From an uncultured Nitrospirales bacterium (GTDB taxonomy: Bacteria > Nitrospirota > Nitrospiria > Nitrospirales > UBA8639): DNA of 64,000 nucleotides. The translations under genes were made by a program, and so were the position numbers. The DNA is taken from assembly GCA_958295805.1 (NCBI GenBank), contig OY282373.1:1397001-1461000 (forward strand), written 5' to 3'. The notes beneath the pieces are model-generated. The model made no database searches and was not told the DNA's origin. It saw only the letters and a program-made list of their open reading frames with translations. Positions 16,903-24,656 of the stretch are shown here, piece after piece (the stretch's first letter is position 1; every line of letters begins with the position of its first letter).

Positions 16903-17703
16903 TCAGATGCTACACGAGACGTGATGTTCTTCAAGCGCCGTAATTGTGGGGTGGTCACTGCACAAGGGACACTGGGGATCTTTGGGTCGGCCGACTTTGC
17001 GAAACTTCATTTCCAAGGCGTCGTAGATCAGGAGGGAGTTGGCGAGCGTGTCGCCCAGATCTAAAATTTCCTTCACGGCTTCATTGGCTTGAAGCACGCC
17101 GATTGTTCCCGCCAGTACCCCCAACACCCCGGCTTCTTGACAATTAGGCACCAGTCCCGCGGGCGGGGGTTCAGGATAGAGACAACGATAGCAAGGATAC
17201 CCTTCGTGCGGTTTAATGGTCGTGAGTTGCCCTTCAAACCGAAAAATACTTCCTGAGATCAAGGTTTTCCCCGCGAAGAAGCAGGCATCGTTCACCAGAA
17301 ACCGGGTGCCGAAGTTGTCTGACCCATCAAGGACCAGATCGTAGTCCGTCAGGAGTTTCATGATGTTCTCGGCACTGATGGGTTCCTGGTACGTCTTGAC
17401 GTGAACGTCGGGATTCAAGGCTTCCAGCAACCGACGGCCGGATTCGACTTTGGGCATCCCCACGTGCGACGTGGTGTGGAGCACCTGCCGTTGCAGATTT
17501 GACAGATCGACGACGTCTCCGTCAATCAAGCCGATGGTGCCGATTCCCGCGGCGGCCAAATACAGCGCGATCGGAGAACCCAAGCCACCCGCACCGACGA
17601 TCAGGACGTTCGCGTCGTTCAGTTTTTTCTGGCCTTTTCCGCCGACTTCTTCAAGGATGATTTGTCGGCTGTATCGCTGTATTTGCTCTTCGGTAAACTC
17701 CAT
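16903..17703 (-). CDS. E1-like adenylyltransferase/sulfurtransferase (MoeB/ThiF family), copy 1
   Basis: 266 residues: EEQIQRYSRQIILEEVGGKGQKKL, nucleotide loop VLIVGAGGLGSPIALYLAAAGIG, then DGDVVDLSNLQRQVLH and DLVLDGSDNFGTRFLVNDAC. Two CxxC pairs (CYRC and CPLC) bind zinc, and VPNCQEAGVLG carries the conserved Cys. These enzymes adenylate the C-terminal Gly of a ThiS/MoaD-like carrier so that it can take sulfur. It is closely similar to the second copy at 19499. It sits between the NIL gene and the JAMM gene and probably serves the MoaD-like carrier encoded 250 bases upstream. Without biochemistry, MoeB, ThiF and CysO-activating roles cannot be told apart. Confidence 0.93.
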   Translation of the reverse strand: MEFTEEQIQRYSRQIILEEVGGKGQKKLNDANVLIVGAGGLGSPIALYLAAAGIGTIGLIDGDVVDLSNLQRQVLHTTSHVGMPKVESGRRLLEALNPDVHVKTYQEPISAENIMKLLTDYDLVLDGSDNFGTRFLVNDACFFAGKTLISGSIFRFEGQLTTIKPHEGYPCYRCLYPEPPPAGLVPNCQEAGVLGVLAGTIGVLQANEAVKEILDLGDTLANSLLIYDALEMKFRKVGRPKDPQCPLCSDHPTITALEEHHVSCSI

Positions 17704-17715
17704 GTCCGGTTGCCT

Positions 17716-17955
17716 TTATTCCACCACGTTTAATTCAATCGGATCGACGAGGACGCCTTTATGACGTAAGCCTTCAATCGCCCGTTCAATTTCTTCGGTT
17801 TCCCCAGAAAGCTCAATGTCCATCCAGCCCGTGGTTTCGCGCACGTCGGCGCGCCTGATGCTCGTGACCACCTGATATTCATGCCCGATTTCGTAAATAA
17901 TAGGCTCCGGAATCTTTTCCTCAGGAAATCGAATGTGAAATCGCAGTTTAGCCAT
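17716..17955 (-). CDS. NIL-domain protein
   Basis: 79 residues from the ATG at 17955, which overlaps the stop of the MoaD-like gene; the longer frame from 17994 is not needed. The sequence MAKLRFHIRFPEEKIPEPII..IRRADVRETTGWMDIELSGETEEIERAIEGLRHKGVLVDPI is the NIL (ferredoxin-like) domain otherwise found at the C-terminus of methionine ABC transporter ATPases. Stand-alone forms are seen next to sulfur-carrier and homocysteine genes. It may sense or bind a sulfur amino acid; that is inferred from context. Confidence 0.85.
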   Translation of the reverse strand: MAKLRFHIRFPEEKIPEPIIYEIGHEYQVVTSIRRADVRETTGWMDIELSGETEEIERAIEGLRHKGVLVDPIELNVVE

Positions 17956-18229
17956 GGGTTCCACCGGCAATGGCAGGCACGATGGACACTTCATCGCCGT
18001 CTTTGACGGGTGTGTCTTTGCCCGTCAGGAATCGAATGTCTTCTTCATTCAGGTAGACGTTGATAAAGCGGCGAATCTCTCCCCGTTCATCACAGACGCG
18101 ATCTTTGAATCCGGGATGCGCGGCATTCAATTGGTCAATCAATTCTCCTATGGTCGTGCCTTTTCCTTCTACCTCACTCTTGCCTTCGGTCATCGGGCGG
18201 AGAGGAGTCGGTATCCTGACCGTAATCAT
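17948..18229 (-). CDS. MoaD/ThiS-like sulfur-carrier protein with C-terminal extension
   Basis: 93 residues with the ubiquitin-like fold: MITVRIPTPLRPMTEGKSEV, TIGELIDQLNAAHPGFKDRV, RRFINVYLNEEDIRFL and KDGDEVSIVPAIAGG. The diglycine is not terminal: THG follows it, so the tail must be removed before thiocarboxylation if this carrier is used in the normal way. The tail is encoded by the bases that also form the start of the NIL gene. The gene also overlaps the stop of the threonine synthase-like gene by 4 bases (ATGA). That tight coupling suggests the pair act together, the PLP enzyme using the thiocarboxylate as sulfur donor. Confidence 0.9.
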   Translation of the reverse strand: MITVRIPTPLRPMTEGKSEVEGKGTTIGELIDQLNAAHPGFKDRVCDERGEIRRFINVYLNEEDIRFLTGKDTPVKDGDEVSIVPAIAGGTHG

Positions 18230-19464
18230 GAAGCCCCCCGTTGTCCAAACGTTTGTTCAAATTTGACGAGACTCGGTGGAATCCGGTAGGGCCGACCGAC
18301 CGAATTCATCACGGCCTCTTGTGTTTTTAATCCGTTCCCCGTGATGTACGCCACGGTCACCTCATGTTTCTTGATTACGCCCTGTTTGGCAAGCTTGCGC
18401 AACACGCCGATGGTCACGCCTCCTGCGGTTTCCGCAAAGATGCCTTCCGTCTGGGCCAACAGGTTGATTCCTTCGATGACTTCGTCGTCGGTGACGGATT
18501 CCATGGCGCCTCCGCTTTCCGCTGCCGTCTTCAACGCATAGTATCCATCCGCCGGGTTTCCAATGGCCAGGGATTTCGCAATGGTGTCGGGCTTGACGGG
18601 TTGAAAAAAGTCTCGACCATTTTTGAAGGCCGTGGCAATCGGGGAGCAGCCTTCGGCCTGTGCGCCGTTTACCTTGGTGCTCACCTCTTTGAGCAGGCCG
18701 ATTTTTTTGAATTCGTTGAGGCCTTTCCAGATTTTCGTCAACAGTGACCCCGAGGCCATCGGTACCACGACGTGATCCGGTGCCCGCCAGCCTAATTGTT
18801 CCGCGACTTCAAAGGCTAACGTTTTCGAACCTTCCGCGTAATAGGGACGGATGTTTACGTTCACAAAGGCCCAACGGCGTTCACCGGCAATCTCGCTACA
18901 CAAGCGGTTGACGTCGTCATACGTGCCTTCGATTTCCACGACTTTCGGACGAAAAATCAAGTTGCCCAGGACTTTGGCCGCTTCAAGATCACCGGGAATA
19001 AAGACGTAACACTGCATGCCGGCTTGCGCCGCATGGGCGGCCACGGAGTTGGCAAGATTGCCGGTGGAGGCACAGGCTGCGGTTTCGTACCCTAATTCGC
19101 GGGCGCGAGTGAGGGCGACGGCCACCACGCGATCCTTAAACGACAGCGTTGGATGATTCACGCAGTCATTTTTGACGTAGAGGTTGTCCAGTCCTAAATA
19201 AGCCCCCAGATTTCTGGCATGAATCAGGGGCGTCATCCCCGCGTGGAGTCCGACCGTCGGATGGCCTTCAATCGGAAGTAATTCTTTGTACCGCCACAGT
19301 GATTTGGGGCCGGTTTCCACGGACGTGCGTGACATCTTTTCCTTGATGTCGTCGTAATTATATTTGACTTCGAGCGGGCCGAAACAGAGTTCGCAGACGT
19401 GAACGGCTTCGGTGGAATATTCCTTGCCGCATTCCCGGCACATGAGGGCTTGCATCTTGGCCAT
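18226..19464 (-). CDS. thrC: Threonine synthase-like PLP enzyme with N-terminal zinc ribbon
   Basis: 412 residues. A short zinc ribbon (CRECGKEY..CELCFGP) is followed by the PLP fold: GMTPLIHARNLGAYLGLDNLYVKNDCVNHPTLSFKDRVV, with the PLP-binding Lys in SFKDR, ACASTGNLANSVAAHAAQAG for the phosphate loop, and GGVTIGVLRKL late. Threonine synthase normally converts O-phosphohomoserine to threonine. Overlap with a MoaD-like gene, plus E1, JAMM and NIL genes in the operon, raises the alternative that it transfers sulfur to O-phosphohomoserine or O-phosphoserine to make homocysteine or cysteine. Sequence alone does not decide; the family match is firm. Confidence 0.88.
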   Translation of the reverse strand: MAKMQALMCRECGKEYSTEAVHVCELCFGPLEVKYNYDDIKEKMSRTSVETGPKSLWRYKELLPIEGHPTVGLHAGMTPLIHARNLGAYLGLDNLYVKNDCVNHPTLSFKDRVVAVALTRARELGYETAACASTGNLANSVAAHAAQAGMQCYVFIPGDLEAAKVLGNLIFRPKVVEIEGTYDDVNRLCSEIAGERRWAFVNVNIRPYYAEGSKTLAFEVAEQLGWRAPDHVVVPMASGSLLTKIWKGLNEFKKIGLLKEVSTKVNGAQAEGCSPIATAFKNGRDFFQPVKPDTIAKSLAIGNPADGYYALKTAAESGGAMESVTDDEVIEGINLLAQTEGIFAETAGGVTIGVLRKLAKQGVIKKHEVTVAYITGNGLKTQEAVMNSVGRPYRIPPSLVKFEQTFGQRGAS

Positions 19465-19498
19465 GGTTCAGCCTTTTTCCGGCACTCGATCAAGGAAT

Positions 19499-20326
19499 TC
19501 AGGATACGCCGACGGCCTTGGGCGTTTGAAGTTGGCACGCCTCTTGTTCGTGCTCGAACAATCCGGTGATGTCGGGATGATTTCCGCACAGGGCGCACTT
19601 GGGATTTCGTTTCGTCCGTATTTCACGAAATGCCGTGTTTCGCGCATCGAAGTCGAGAATCCTGTTCGTGAGAGGATGACCGATCCCCAAGATCAGCTTC
19701 AGGGCTTCCGTGGCTTGAATCGTGCCGATGATCCCGGCTACCACTCCGATGATGCCGGCCTCTTGGCAACTGGGAACGAGCCCGGGCGGCGGAGGCTCCT
19801 TGAAAACACATCGATAGCAGGCCGATTGTCTGGGAAGAATCGAGAACACCCGGCCTTCGAAACGGAGAATGCCGCCGTGGACGAGCGGCTTGTCCGCGAA
19901 ATAGCAGGCATCGTTGATGAGAAACTTTGAGGGGAAATTATCCACCCCGTCGATGACCACGTCGTAGGGCGTGATCAAGTCCAAGGCGTTCCGGGCGTTG
20001 AATCGATCTTCGTAGGTTTCGACGTGGACGTGGGGATTGAGCAGGTGAATTTTTTCTTGAGCGGATTGGACTTTCGACCGTCCAACGTCAGGCGTGTGGT
20101 GAAGCACTTGCCGTTGGAGATTGGAGCGATCAACGACGTCGCCGTCAATCAACCCAATGGTTCCGACTCCCGCCGCGGCCAAATATAACGCGACCGGAGA
20201 CCCCAATCCTCCTGCGCCCACGATAAATACTTTGGCCTGGGCAATTTTCTTTTGCCCTTTCCCGCCGACCTCGGGAAGCAGGATGTGTCGGCTATATCGA
20301 ATAATTTGTTCTTCAGAGAAACTCAT
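19499..20326 (-). CDS. E1-like adenylyltransferase/sulfurtransferase (MoeB/ThiF family), copy 2
   Basis: 275 residues from the ATG at 20326 (MSFSEEQIIRYSRHILLPEV), which aligns with copy 1; the longer frame from 20386 runs into cysK. The same landmarks appear: VFIVGAGGLGSPVALYLAAAGVG, DGDVVDRSNLQRQVLHH, VIDGVDNFPSKFLINDAC, VPSCQEAGIIG and zinc pairs CYRC and CALC. The C-terminal ~20 residues (FEHEQEACQLQTPKAVGVS) extend beyond copy 1. It starts 10 bases after cysK and so belongs with the ThiS-like carrier and cysK, as copy 1 goes with the MoaD-like carrier. The two copies look like an old in-operon duplication. Confidence 0.93.
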   Translation of the reverse strand: MSFSEEQIIRYSRHILLPEVGGKGQKKIAQAKVFIVGAGGLGSPVALYLAAAGVGTIGLIDGDVVDRSNLQRQVLHHTPDVGRSKVQSAQEKIHLLNPHVHVETYEDRFNARNALDLITPYDVVIDGVDNFPSKFLINDACYFADKPLVHGGILRFEGRVFSILPRQSACYRCVFKEPPPPGLVPSCQEAGIIGVVAGIIGTIQATEALKLILGIGHPLTNRILDFDARNTAFREIRTKRNPKCALCGNHPDITGLFEHEQEACQLQTPKAVGVS

Positions 20327-20336
20327 GACCGCTCTG

Positions 20337-21266
20337 CTAAATGTTAAAGTATTTTTCGATGCTGAGATACCGTTCACCCGTGTCACACAGCACGGTGACC
20401 ACGTTCTGGTCGGAATTCAGGTCTTGCGCAACGAGCTGGGCGGCAAAGACGTTGGCGCCGGCGGAAATCCCGACGAGCAATCCCTCTTTTTTCGCCAGGA
20501 CTTTCGTGGTTTGATAGGCTTGGTCGTCGGTCACTCGAATAATATCATCAATGACGGCACGATTCAGCACCGTTGGGACAAAACCTGCTCCGATTCCTTG
20601 AATTTTATGCGGCCCCGGTTCTCCTCCGGAAAGGACGGGCGACCCGGCGGGTTCCACGGCGACGATTTTGGTAGACGGTGCGCGTTCCTTCAACACTTCT
20701 CCACATCCCGTAATGGTGCCGCCGGTGCCTACGGCTGCCACAAACGCGTCAATGTTGCCGTCCAACGCCTCCCAGATCTCAACCGCGGTGGTGGTCCGGT
20801 GTATCGCGGGATTCGCCGGATTCGAAAACTGGTCAGGCATAAAGTAGTCAGGGTTTTGAGCAACGATGCTCTGGGCTTCTTTAATGGACCCCTTCATGCC
20901 TTCCCAGGCCGGGGTCAAGATCAATTGCGCGCCATAGGAAGACAAGAGGCTTGCCCGTTCGAGACTCATGCTTTCCGGCATGACCAGAATCAGTTTATAG
21001 CCGCGAACGGCTGCAATCAACGCCAGCCCGATGCCGGTATTGCCGCTCGTCGGTTCAACAATGGTTCCCCCGGGTTTGAGTGTGCCCGTGCGTTCTGCCT
21101 CGTTGATCATGTTGAGGCAGATCCGATCTTTCACGCTGCCGCCGGGGTTGGCAAGCTCCACTTTTCCGAAGATGGTGGCCCCGCCTTCCGGGGACAGGCG
21201 ATTCAATCGGACGAGAGGGGTGTTGCCAATACCCTCGGTCACGTTGGATAAACGGGCGGTGGTCAC
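20337..21266 (-). CDS. cysK: Cysteine synthase (O-acetylserine sulfhydrylase family)
   Basis: 309 residues from a GTG at 21266 that overlaps the carrier's TGA. Signatures: IGNTPLVRLNRLSPEGGATIFGKVELANPGGSVKDR (PLP Lys in SVKDR), TSGNTGIGLALIAAVRGY, MPESMSLERASLLSSYGAQLILTP, GTGGTITGCGEVLKE and LVGISAGANVFAA. It makes cysteine from O-acetylserine and sulfide, or from a carrier thiocarboxylate as CysM does with CysO in mycobacteria. Direct coupling to a ThiS-like carrier and an E1 supports the latter route; that is inference. Confidence 0.95.
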   Translation of the reverse strand: MTTARLSNVTEGIGNTPLVRLNRLSPEGGATIFGKVELANPGGSVKDRICLNMINEAERTGTLKPGGTIVEPTSGNTGIGLALIAAVRGYKLILVMPESMSLERASLLSSYGAQLILTPAWEGMKGSIKEAQSIVAQNPDYFMPDQFSNPANPAIHRTTTAVEIWEALDGNIDAFVAAVGTGGTITGCGEVLKERAPSTKIVAVEPAGSPVLSGGEPGPHKIQGIGAGFVPTVLNRAVIDDIIRVTDDQAYQTTKVLAKKEGLLVGISAGANVFAAQLVAQDLNSDQNVVTVLCDTGERYLSIEKYFNI

Positions 21267-21463
21267 GCCCCGCCACCCATGTAGAAGAGGAATTCCAGCG
21301 CGTCGCCTTCCTGGACGTTTGTGGATGCCAGTTGGTCTCGTTCAACAATGTGTGTGTTCAGTTCGACGGCAACCATGTGCGGATCAATATCTTTATGTTT
21401 CAACACGTCCATGATGGTGTCGGCCTGAAGTTCTTCGGGTTTACCATTAATGGTGATTTGCAT
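21263..21463 (-). CDS. thiS: ThiS-like sulfur-carrier protein ending GGGA
   Basis: 66 residues: MQITINGKPEELQADTIMDVLKHKDIDPHMVAVELNTHIVERDQLASTNVQEGDALEF, then LFYMGGGA. The fold and NG..VAVELN pattern are ThiS. The C-terminus has three glycines and an added Ala rather than a bare GG, and the Ala codon overlaps the GTG start of cysK. It is the first gene of the eight-gene operon. A thiamine role is possible, but no thiG or thiH is nearby; context points to cysteine synthesis. A ribosome site GGGGAGAA lies just upstream. Confidence 0.9.
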   Translation of the reverse strand: MQITINGKPEELQADTIMDVLKHKDIDPHMVAVELNTHIVERDQLASTNVQEGDALEFLFYMGGGA

Positions 21464-21554
21464 TCGGTTCTCCCCGGAAAGAGACGTGACTGGAAGTAAT
21501 AAACGGTAACAAACTCATCGTGACCGCGTCAAGAAATGGTGAAATTACAAGGAG

Positions 21555-22283
21555 TTATGAGATAAGTTGAGGCACCAGGTCTTTGGCACGGCCCTGGATG
21601 GCCACGTCAACAAGATCGGAACGTGGCGTGGGATCGAGATTCAATTCCGCCACAAACGCGCCATGGTCTTTGGCCACCGGCCCAAAAGAGGCGGCCGGGT
21701 ACACCACACCGGACGTTCCGATAATCAACAGCACCTCGCACGTTCGCAGCGCCTCAAAACTCTTTTGCAGGTCCTCAGGGTCCAGCGATTCTCCAAACCA
21801 GACAATGTGGGGACGGAGCAGTCCCCGGCAGGTTGAGCATTCCGGCAAGATGGCGATCGGCACGTCGCGGTTGACCGTGACTTGTCCACATTGCGTACAC
21901 CGCACCTTCCAGATGTTGCCGTGAATTTCCGATAACCGTTGAGTCCCTGCTGAAGGATGGAGGTCATCCACGTTTTGAGTAATGAGCCAGAAATTGTCCA
22001 CGCGTCGTTCCAATTCAACGAGAGTAAGATGGGCCGGATTCGGTTTCTTGGTAGCGAGCAGTTCGCGGCGCCAATTGTACCATTCCCAGACCAGGTGGGG
22101 ATTGCGAGCAAACGCTTCAGGAGAGGCTAATTCTTCAGGACGAAAATTATTCCACAACCCCTCAGCCCCACGAAACGTCGGCACCCCACTATCCGCAGAA
22201 ATCCCGGCTCCCGTCAGAACCGTGAGGGCCGTAGTCGTGGCAAGCTTTTCCTTCAATTCCCGAATTGCGGATGAGGATGTCAT
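21555..22283 (-). CDS. cobB: NAD-dependent protein deacylase (sirtuin, class III)
   Basis: 242 residues from the ATG at 22283; earlier in-frame starts overlap the neighbouring gene. The NAD site TVLTGAGISADSGVPTFRG and LITQNVDDLHPSAG with the catalytic His in SEIHGNIWKVRC are intact. Two CxxC pairs (CTQC, CSTC) bind the structural zinc. EWYNWRREL contains the YxxR motif that in SIRT5/CobB recognises succinyl- and malonyl-lysine, so desuccinylase activity is expected alongside deacetylation. IIGTSGVVYPAAS completes the Rossmann fold. Confidence 0.94.
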   Translation of the reverse strand: MTSSSAIRELKEKLATTTALTVLTGAGISADSGVPTFRGAEGLWNNFRPEELASPEAFARNPHLVWEWYNWRRELLATKKPNPAHLTLVELERRVDNFWLITQNVDDLHPSAGTQRLSEIHGNIWKVRCTQCGQVTVNRDVPIAILPECSTCRGLLRPHIVWFGESLDPEDLQKSFEALRTCEVLLIIGTSGVVYPAASFGPVAKDHGAFVAELNLDPTPRSDLVDVAIQGRAKDLVPQLIS

Positions 22284-22311
22284 GTTTGTCAACGATGTGA
22301 CTAATTGGATG

Positions 22312-23151
22312 TTATTTCGCCAAGTCAAAATCGATGGAGACGTGTTCACTGGGCGTGACGGTCACGCGTTGTTTTTTCATCCCGAGCACCGGGTGCCACA
22401 CTACGAGGTCGTAGTCGCCCGGTGGGACTTGATCGATAGAAAAGTTTCCCGATTCATCTGAAACGGCGTAATAGGGGGTCTTGACCACGTACAGCCAATT
22501 TTCCATGAAGTCGTGACGGTCACAGGTCAAGACCACGGCACGAGGGTGGTGCAGTTTTTTCGAGGGAAAGACTTTTTCCGTCTGACTTTCGGGTCGAAGG
22601 CTTTGCGTGTGGACGGTTCTCAGAATTTTTGCTTTCCGGTCTTTTGAGGCATACGTATGGAGCGTGTGCTTGATGGAATCGTGATTCGTGAACTGGACGG
22701 CTTCATCGGCCATGATGACGCCGGTGAACGGGCCGAAGCTGCATTTTTTCAGTTGAACGCCCATGTTCAACGTGTTTCCACCGGCGTACTGAAACGTTCC
22801 TTGCCCCTGGTCCGTGGCCGTCTTTCGATGTGAAGCAAAAGGCTTGCCTTTTTCCACGCCTTCAAGGGCAATGACGGCGCCTTTCAACGTGCCCTGATGC
22901 ACTTCGACCTTGTTGAGCACGCGCTCTGCTCCACAGACTTCAGGTCCGTTCCTGACTTCAAAACGTCTTTGGGCGTGGGGGATGATGCCCGTCAAGGCCA
23001 CCTTCCCCGTAATGGTTGCCCCGTTCCTGACTTCCATCACTTCATAGGCAAACCCCACGCTCGTGAACGGCAACAACACAACGAAGGCAAACGAAATCAT
23101 CCTGACCGTGCGTCTCCACGTGAGTGTTCTCTTTGTTGTCAAGTTTTCCAT
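22312..23151 (-). CDS. Secreted cupredoxin-like / carboxypeptidase-regulatory-like domain protein
   Basis: 279 residues from the ATG at 23151 with GAGGA upstream. A basic N-terminus and MISFAFVVLLPFTSVGFAYE form a signal peptide. The middle resembles a cupredoxin-like domain: VQFTNHDSIKHTLHTYASK and VVLTCDRHDFMENWLYVVKTPYY place His, Cys and His as in copper-site families. The C-terminus, GNFSIDQVPPGDYDLVVWHPVLGMKKQRVTV, is a carboxypeptidase regulatory-like beta-sandwich. Envelope or periplasmic metal handling is plausible but unproven. It follows the barrel gene by a few bases in the same direction, suggesting a pair. Confidence 0.7.
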   Translation of the reverse strand: MENLTTKRTLTWRRTVRMISFAFVVLLPFTSVGFAYEVMEVRNGATITGKVALTGIIPHAQRRFEVRNGPEVCGAERVLNKVEVHQGTLKGAVIALEGVEKGKPFASHRKTATDQGQGTFQYAGGNTLNMGVQLKKCSFGPFTGVIMADEAVQFTNHDSIKHTLHTYASKDRKAKILRTVHTQSLRPESQTEKVFPSKKLHHPRAVVLTCDRHDFMENWLYVVKTPYYAVSDESGNFSIDQVPPGDYDLVVWHPVLGMKKQRVTVTPSEHVSIDFDLAK

Positions 23152-23184
23152 TGGATTCCTCAATGCCATCGCAGGCGTCATCTT

Positions 23185-24333
23185 CTAATAGAGAGCCTGC
23201 CATCCAAACGTGACGATCGAATCGGTTTCAAGCTGCCCGTCCAAGTACTGGTAGATCGGCATTCCGCCTTCCATTGCAAGCCGATTTTCCAGACCCAGAA
23301 AATCCGGGAACAGGACGTTGACGCCGAACAACACGTCCAGGCGTTGGCCGCTCAGCAGTTCAGGGAATGCCGTTTGAACAAGTCTCATGTTATTCCTGGG
23401 GTGTCTCTGTCGAATGTTCGGGTCTAGTCCGTCATAGGCGTTCCAGTGATTCCAACTCAGCCGTACTGATCCGCTCAGCAAATTTTTGATGACTTCACAG
23501 GCGCCAAGGGCGTTGACCGTATAGGCGTTGCCTTTGGAAAAACCATTGGAATTTCTACCTATCCGCAGGGTGCCGATGGCTTGGAGGCCCCATGAGGCTC
23601 GACCCATTTCTCCTCCATACGTCATTCCGGGATACAAATCGAAGGTCCCTGAGCCAAGGTGCATGGGATAGGGCAATCGGCTGTTTGGCCCCAAGGGGGT
23701 CCGATCCGTTGGTTCAATGTCTCCCGTCGGCACACTGATTGCAACATTCAAATGGAAACGATGGGCTCCGATGCTTGGGGCTTCAACGGCCCAGAGACGC
23801 CACAAAGACCCGAACCGGATATCGCCGATGCCTTTGGAACGAGTCGTGAATGTGCCGCCCATTCTCGTTCTATGATTCATGCTGGTGGTGAGGTACGGCA
23901 CCATGGCCGTGAGGGTGACGGTCTCATTCCATCCATACATGAATCCGAACATGTGCATCAGCATTCGCATGGATTCCGGCACCACGATGTATCCGGACGG
24001 TGCCGGACGTCTTGGCATGACCACGCCGGCATCGGAAACGTTATTCGTCCCATACCGGGTCCCTTCCATGAACATGTGCGTGAACCGATAGGAGAACATG
24101 ACTTCCCCCGGCTCATGGGTGTGCTCTCCCATCATGCCGATGGGACCATGAGCATTCGGCTTATCATCGGTGTAAAAATTGCCGGTCGTCAGTTTTTCTC
24201 CTTTTTTCTCCAAGCTCTCAGCCAGGGATTCCTCAATGCCATCAAACATGCCGTCTAATAAGGCAGCCTGAACTTTTTGGGGGACTGCCCATACGATGCT
24301 GAATACAAGAAACAGCAGGACGATTTTGTTCAT
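23185..24333 (-). CDS. Outer-membrane transporter-like protein, Met/His-rich
   Basis: 382 residues with a signal peptide (NKIVLLFLVFSIVWAVPQKVQA). The mature N-terminus is rich in Met and His (GPIGMMGEHTHEPGEVMFSYRFTHMFMEG.. and SMRMLMHMFGFMYG). The remainder is a beta-barrel rich in aromatic strands, like the 'phenol MetA degradation / transporter' outer-membrane families, ending in LY. Met- and His-rich faces are common in copper-handling proteins. With the cupredoxin-like protein downstream and the His-rich protein upstream it forms a likely copper-related cluster. Transported substrate unknown. Confidence 0.72.
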   Translation of the reverse strand: MNKIVLLFLVFSIVWAVPQKVQAALLDGMFDGIEESLAESLEKKGEKLTTGNFYTDDKPNAHGPIGMMGEHTHEPGEVMFSYRFTHMFMEGTRYGTNNVSDAGVVMPRRPAPSGYIVVPESMRMLMHMFGFMYGWNETVTLTAMVPYLTTSMNHRTRMGGTFTTRSKGIGDIRFGSLWRLWAVEAPSIGAHRFHLNVAISVPTGDIEPTDRTPLGPNSRLPYPMHLGSGTFDLYPGMTYGGEMGRASWGLQAIGTLRIGRNSNGFSKGNAYTVNALGACEVIKNLLSGSVRLSWNHWNAYDGLDPNIRQRHPRNNMRLVQTAFPELLSGQRLDVLFGVNVLFPDFLGLENRLAMEGGMPIYQYLDGQLETDSIVTFGWQALY

Positions 24334-24372
24334 ATTCGAAATTCCTCTCGCAGCCAGCTAAAGGTCATCCCT

Positions 24373-24434
24373 TCTCTGTCATCCTTCGACAGGCCCTTCG
24401 AGGCTCAGGGCAGGCGCTTCGCTCAGAATGACAG
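24373..24434. repeat. Dispersed REP-like palindrome, copy 1
   Basis: The stretch runs from TGTCATCCTTCGACAGG to CGCTTCGCTCAGAATGACA. The end word (TCAGAATGACA, or its complement TGTCATTCTGA) and the internal CCTTCGAGGCTCAGGGCAGG recur at about 33.6-33.75 and 48.48-48.61 kb; a single end occurs near 25.07 kb. Intergenic placement and imperfect symmetry suit a REP/MITE-type element. Confidence 0.7.
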
Positions 24435-24507
24435 TTTGTACTCAGATTGGCAGTTTGTGACCGGAATGCCATTTTGCAACCAGGGTGCCATTTTGCAACT
24501 GGGATTG
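24432..24507. repeat. Four degenerate 19-bp tandem repeats
   Basis: Four consecutive 19-mers: 24432-24450, 24451-24469, 24470-24488 and 24489-24507. All fit CA, then G or T, then TTTG, and then a variable half ending near TG or GG; one is CAGTTTGTGACCGGAATGC. They begin at the end of the REP-like element. They could be protein-binding iterons or the product of slippage from the element end. Confidence 0.7.
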
Positions 24508-24656
24508 ACGCTTTCGGGATGATGTTTTGTAAGGGTCTCTCCAGAGAAGGTGCCAATTCTTTTGTTTACCTGGAAGGCAGATAGTCCTTCCATCGAAGGA
24601 ATTGGTCCCTTTGCGGAAAGAGACGGTTATTTCTCAGTTGAAAAAGACTTGAGAAA

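Larger units (their letters stand above)
24334..24656. other. Gene-free region, 323 bp, holding a dispersed palindrome and a 19-bp tandem array
   Basis: No coding sequence is supported. It contains the REP-like element at about 24373-24434 and the tandem array at 24432-24507. The remainder (24508-24656) is ordinary sequence upstream of the transporter and downstream of the His-rich gene. Confidence 0.6.

Noticed and set aside
19412-21251. Plus-strand frames of 172 and 376 codons in the sulfur operon
   Set aside because: They lie opposite firmly identified E1 and cysK genes and show no family features.
24432-24507. Sigma-54 promoter or CRISPR-like repeats in the 19-bp array
   Set aside because: No GG-N10-GC spacing fits; repeats abut with no spacers.
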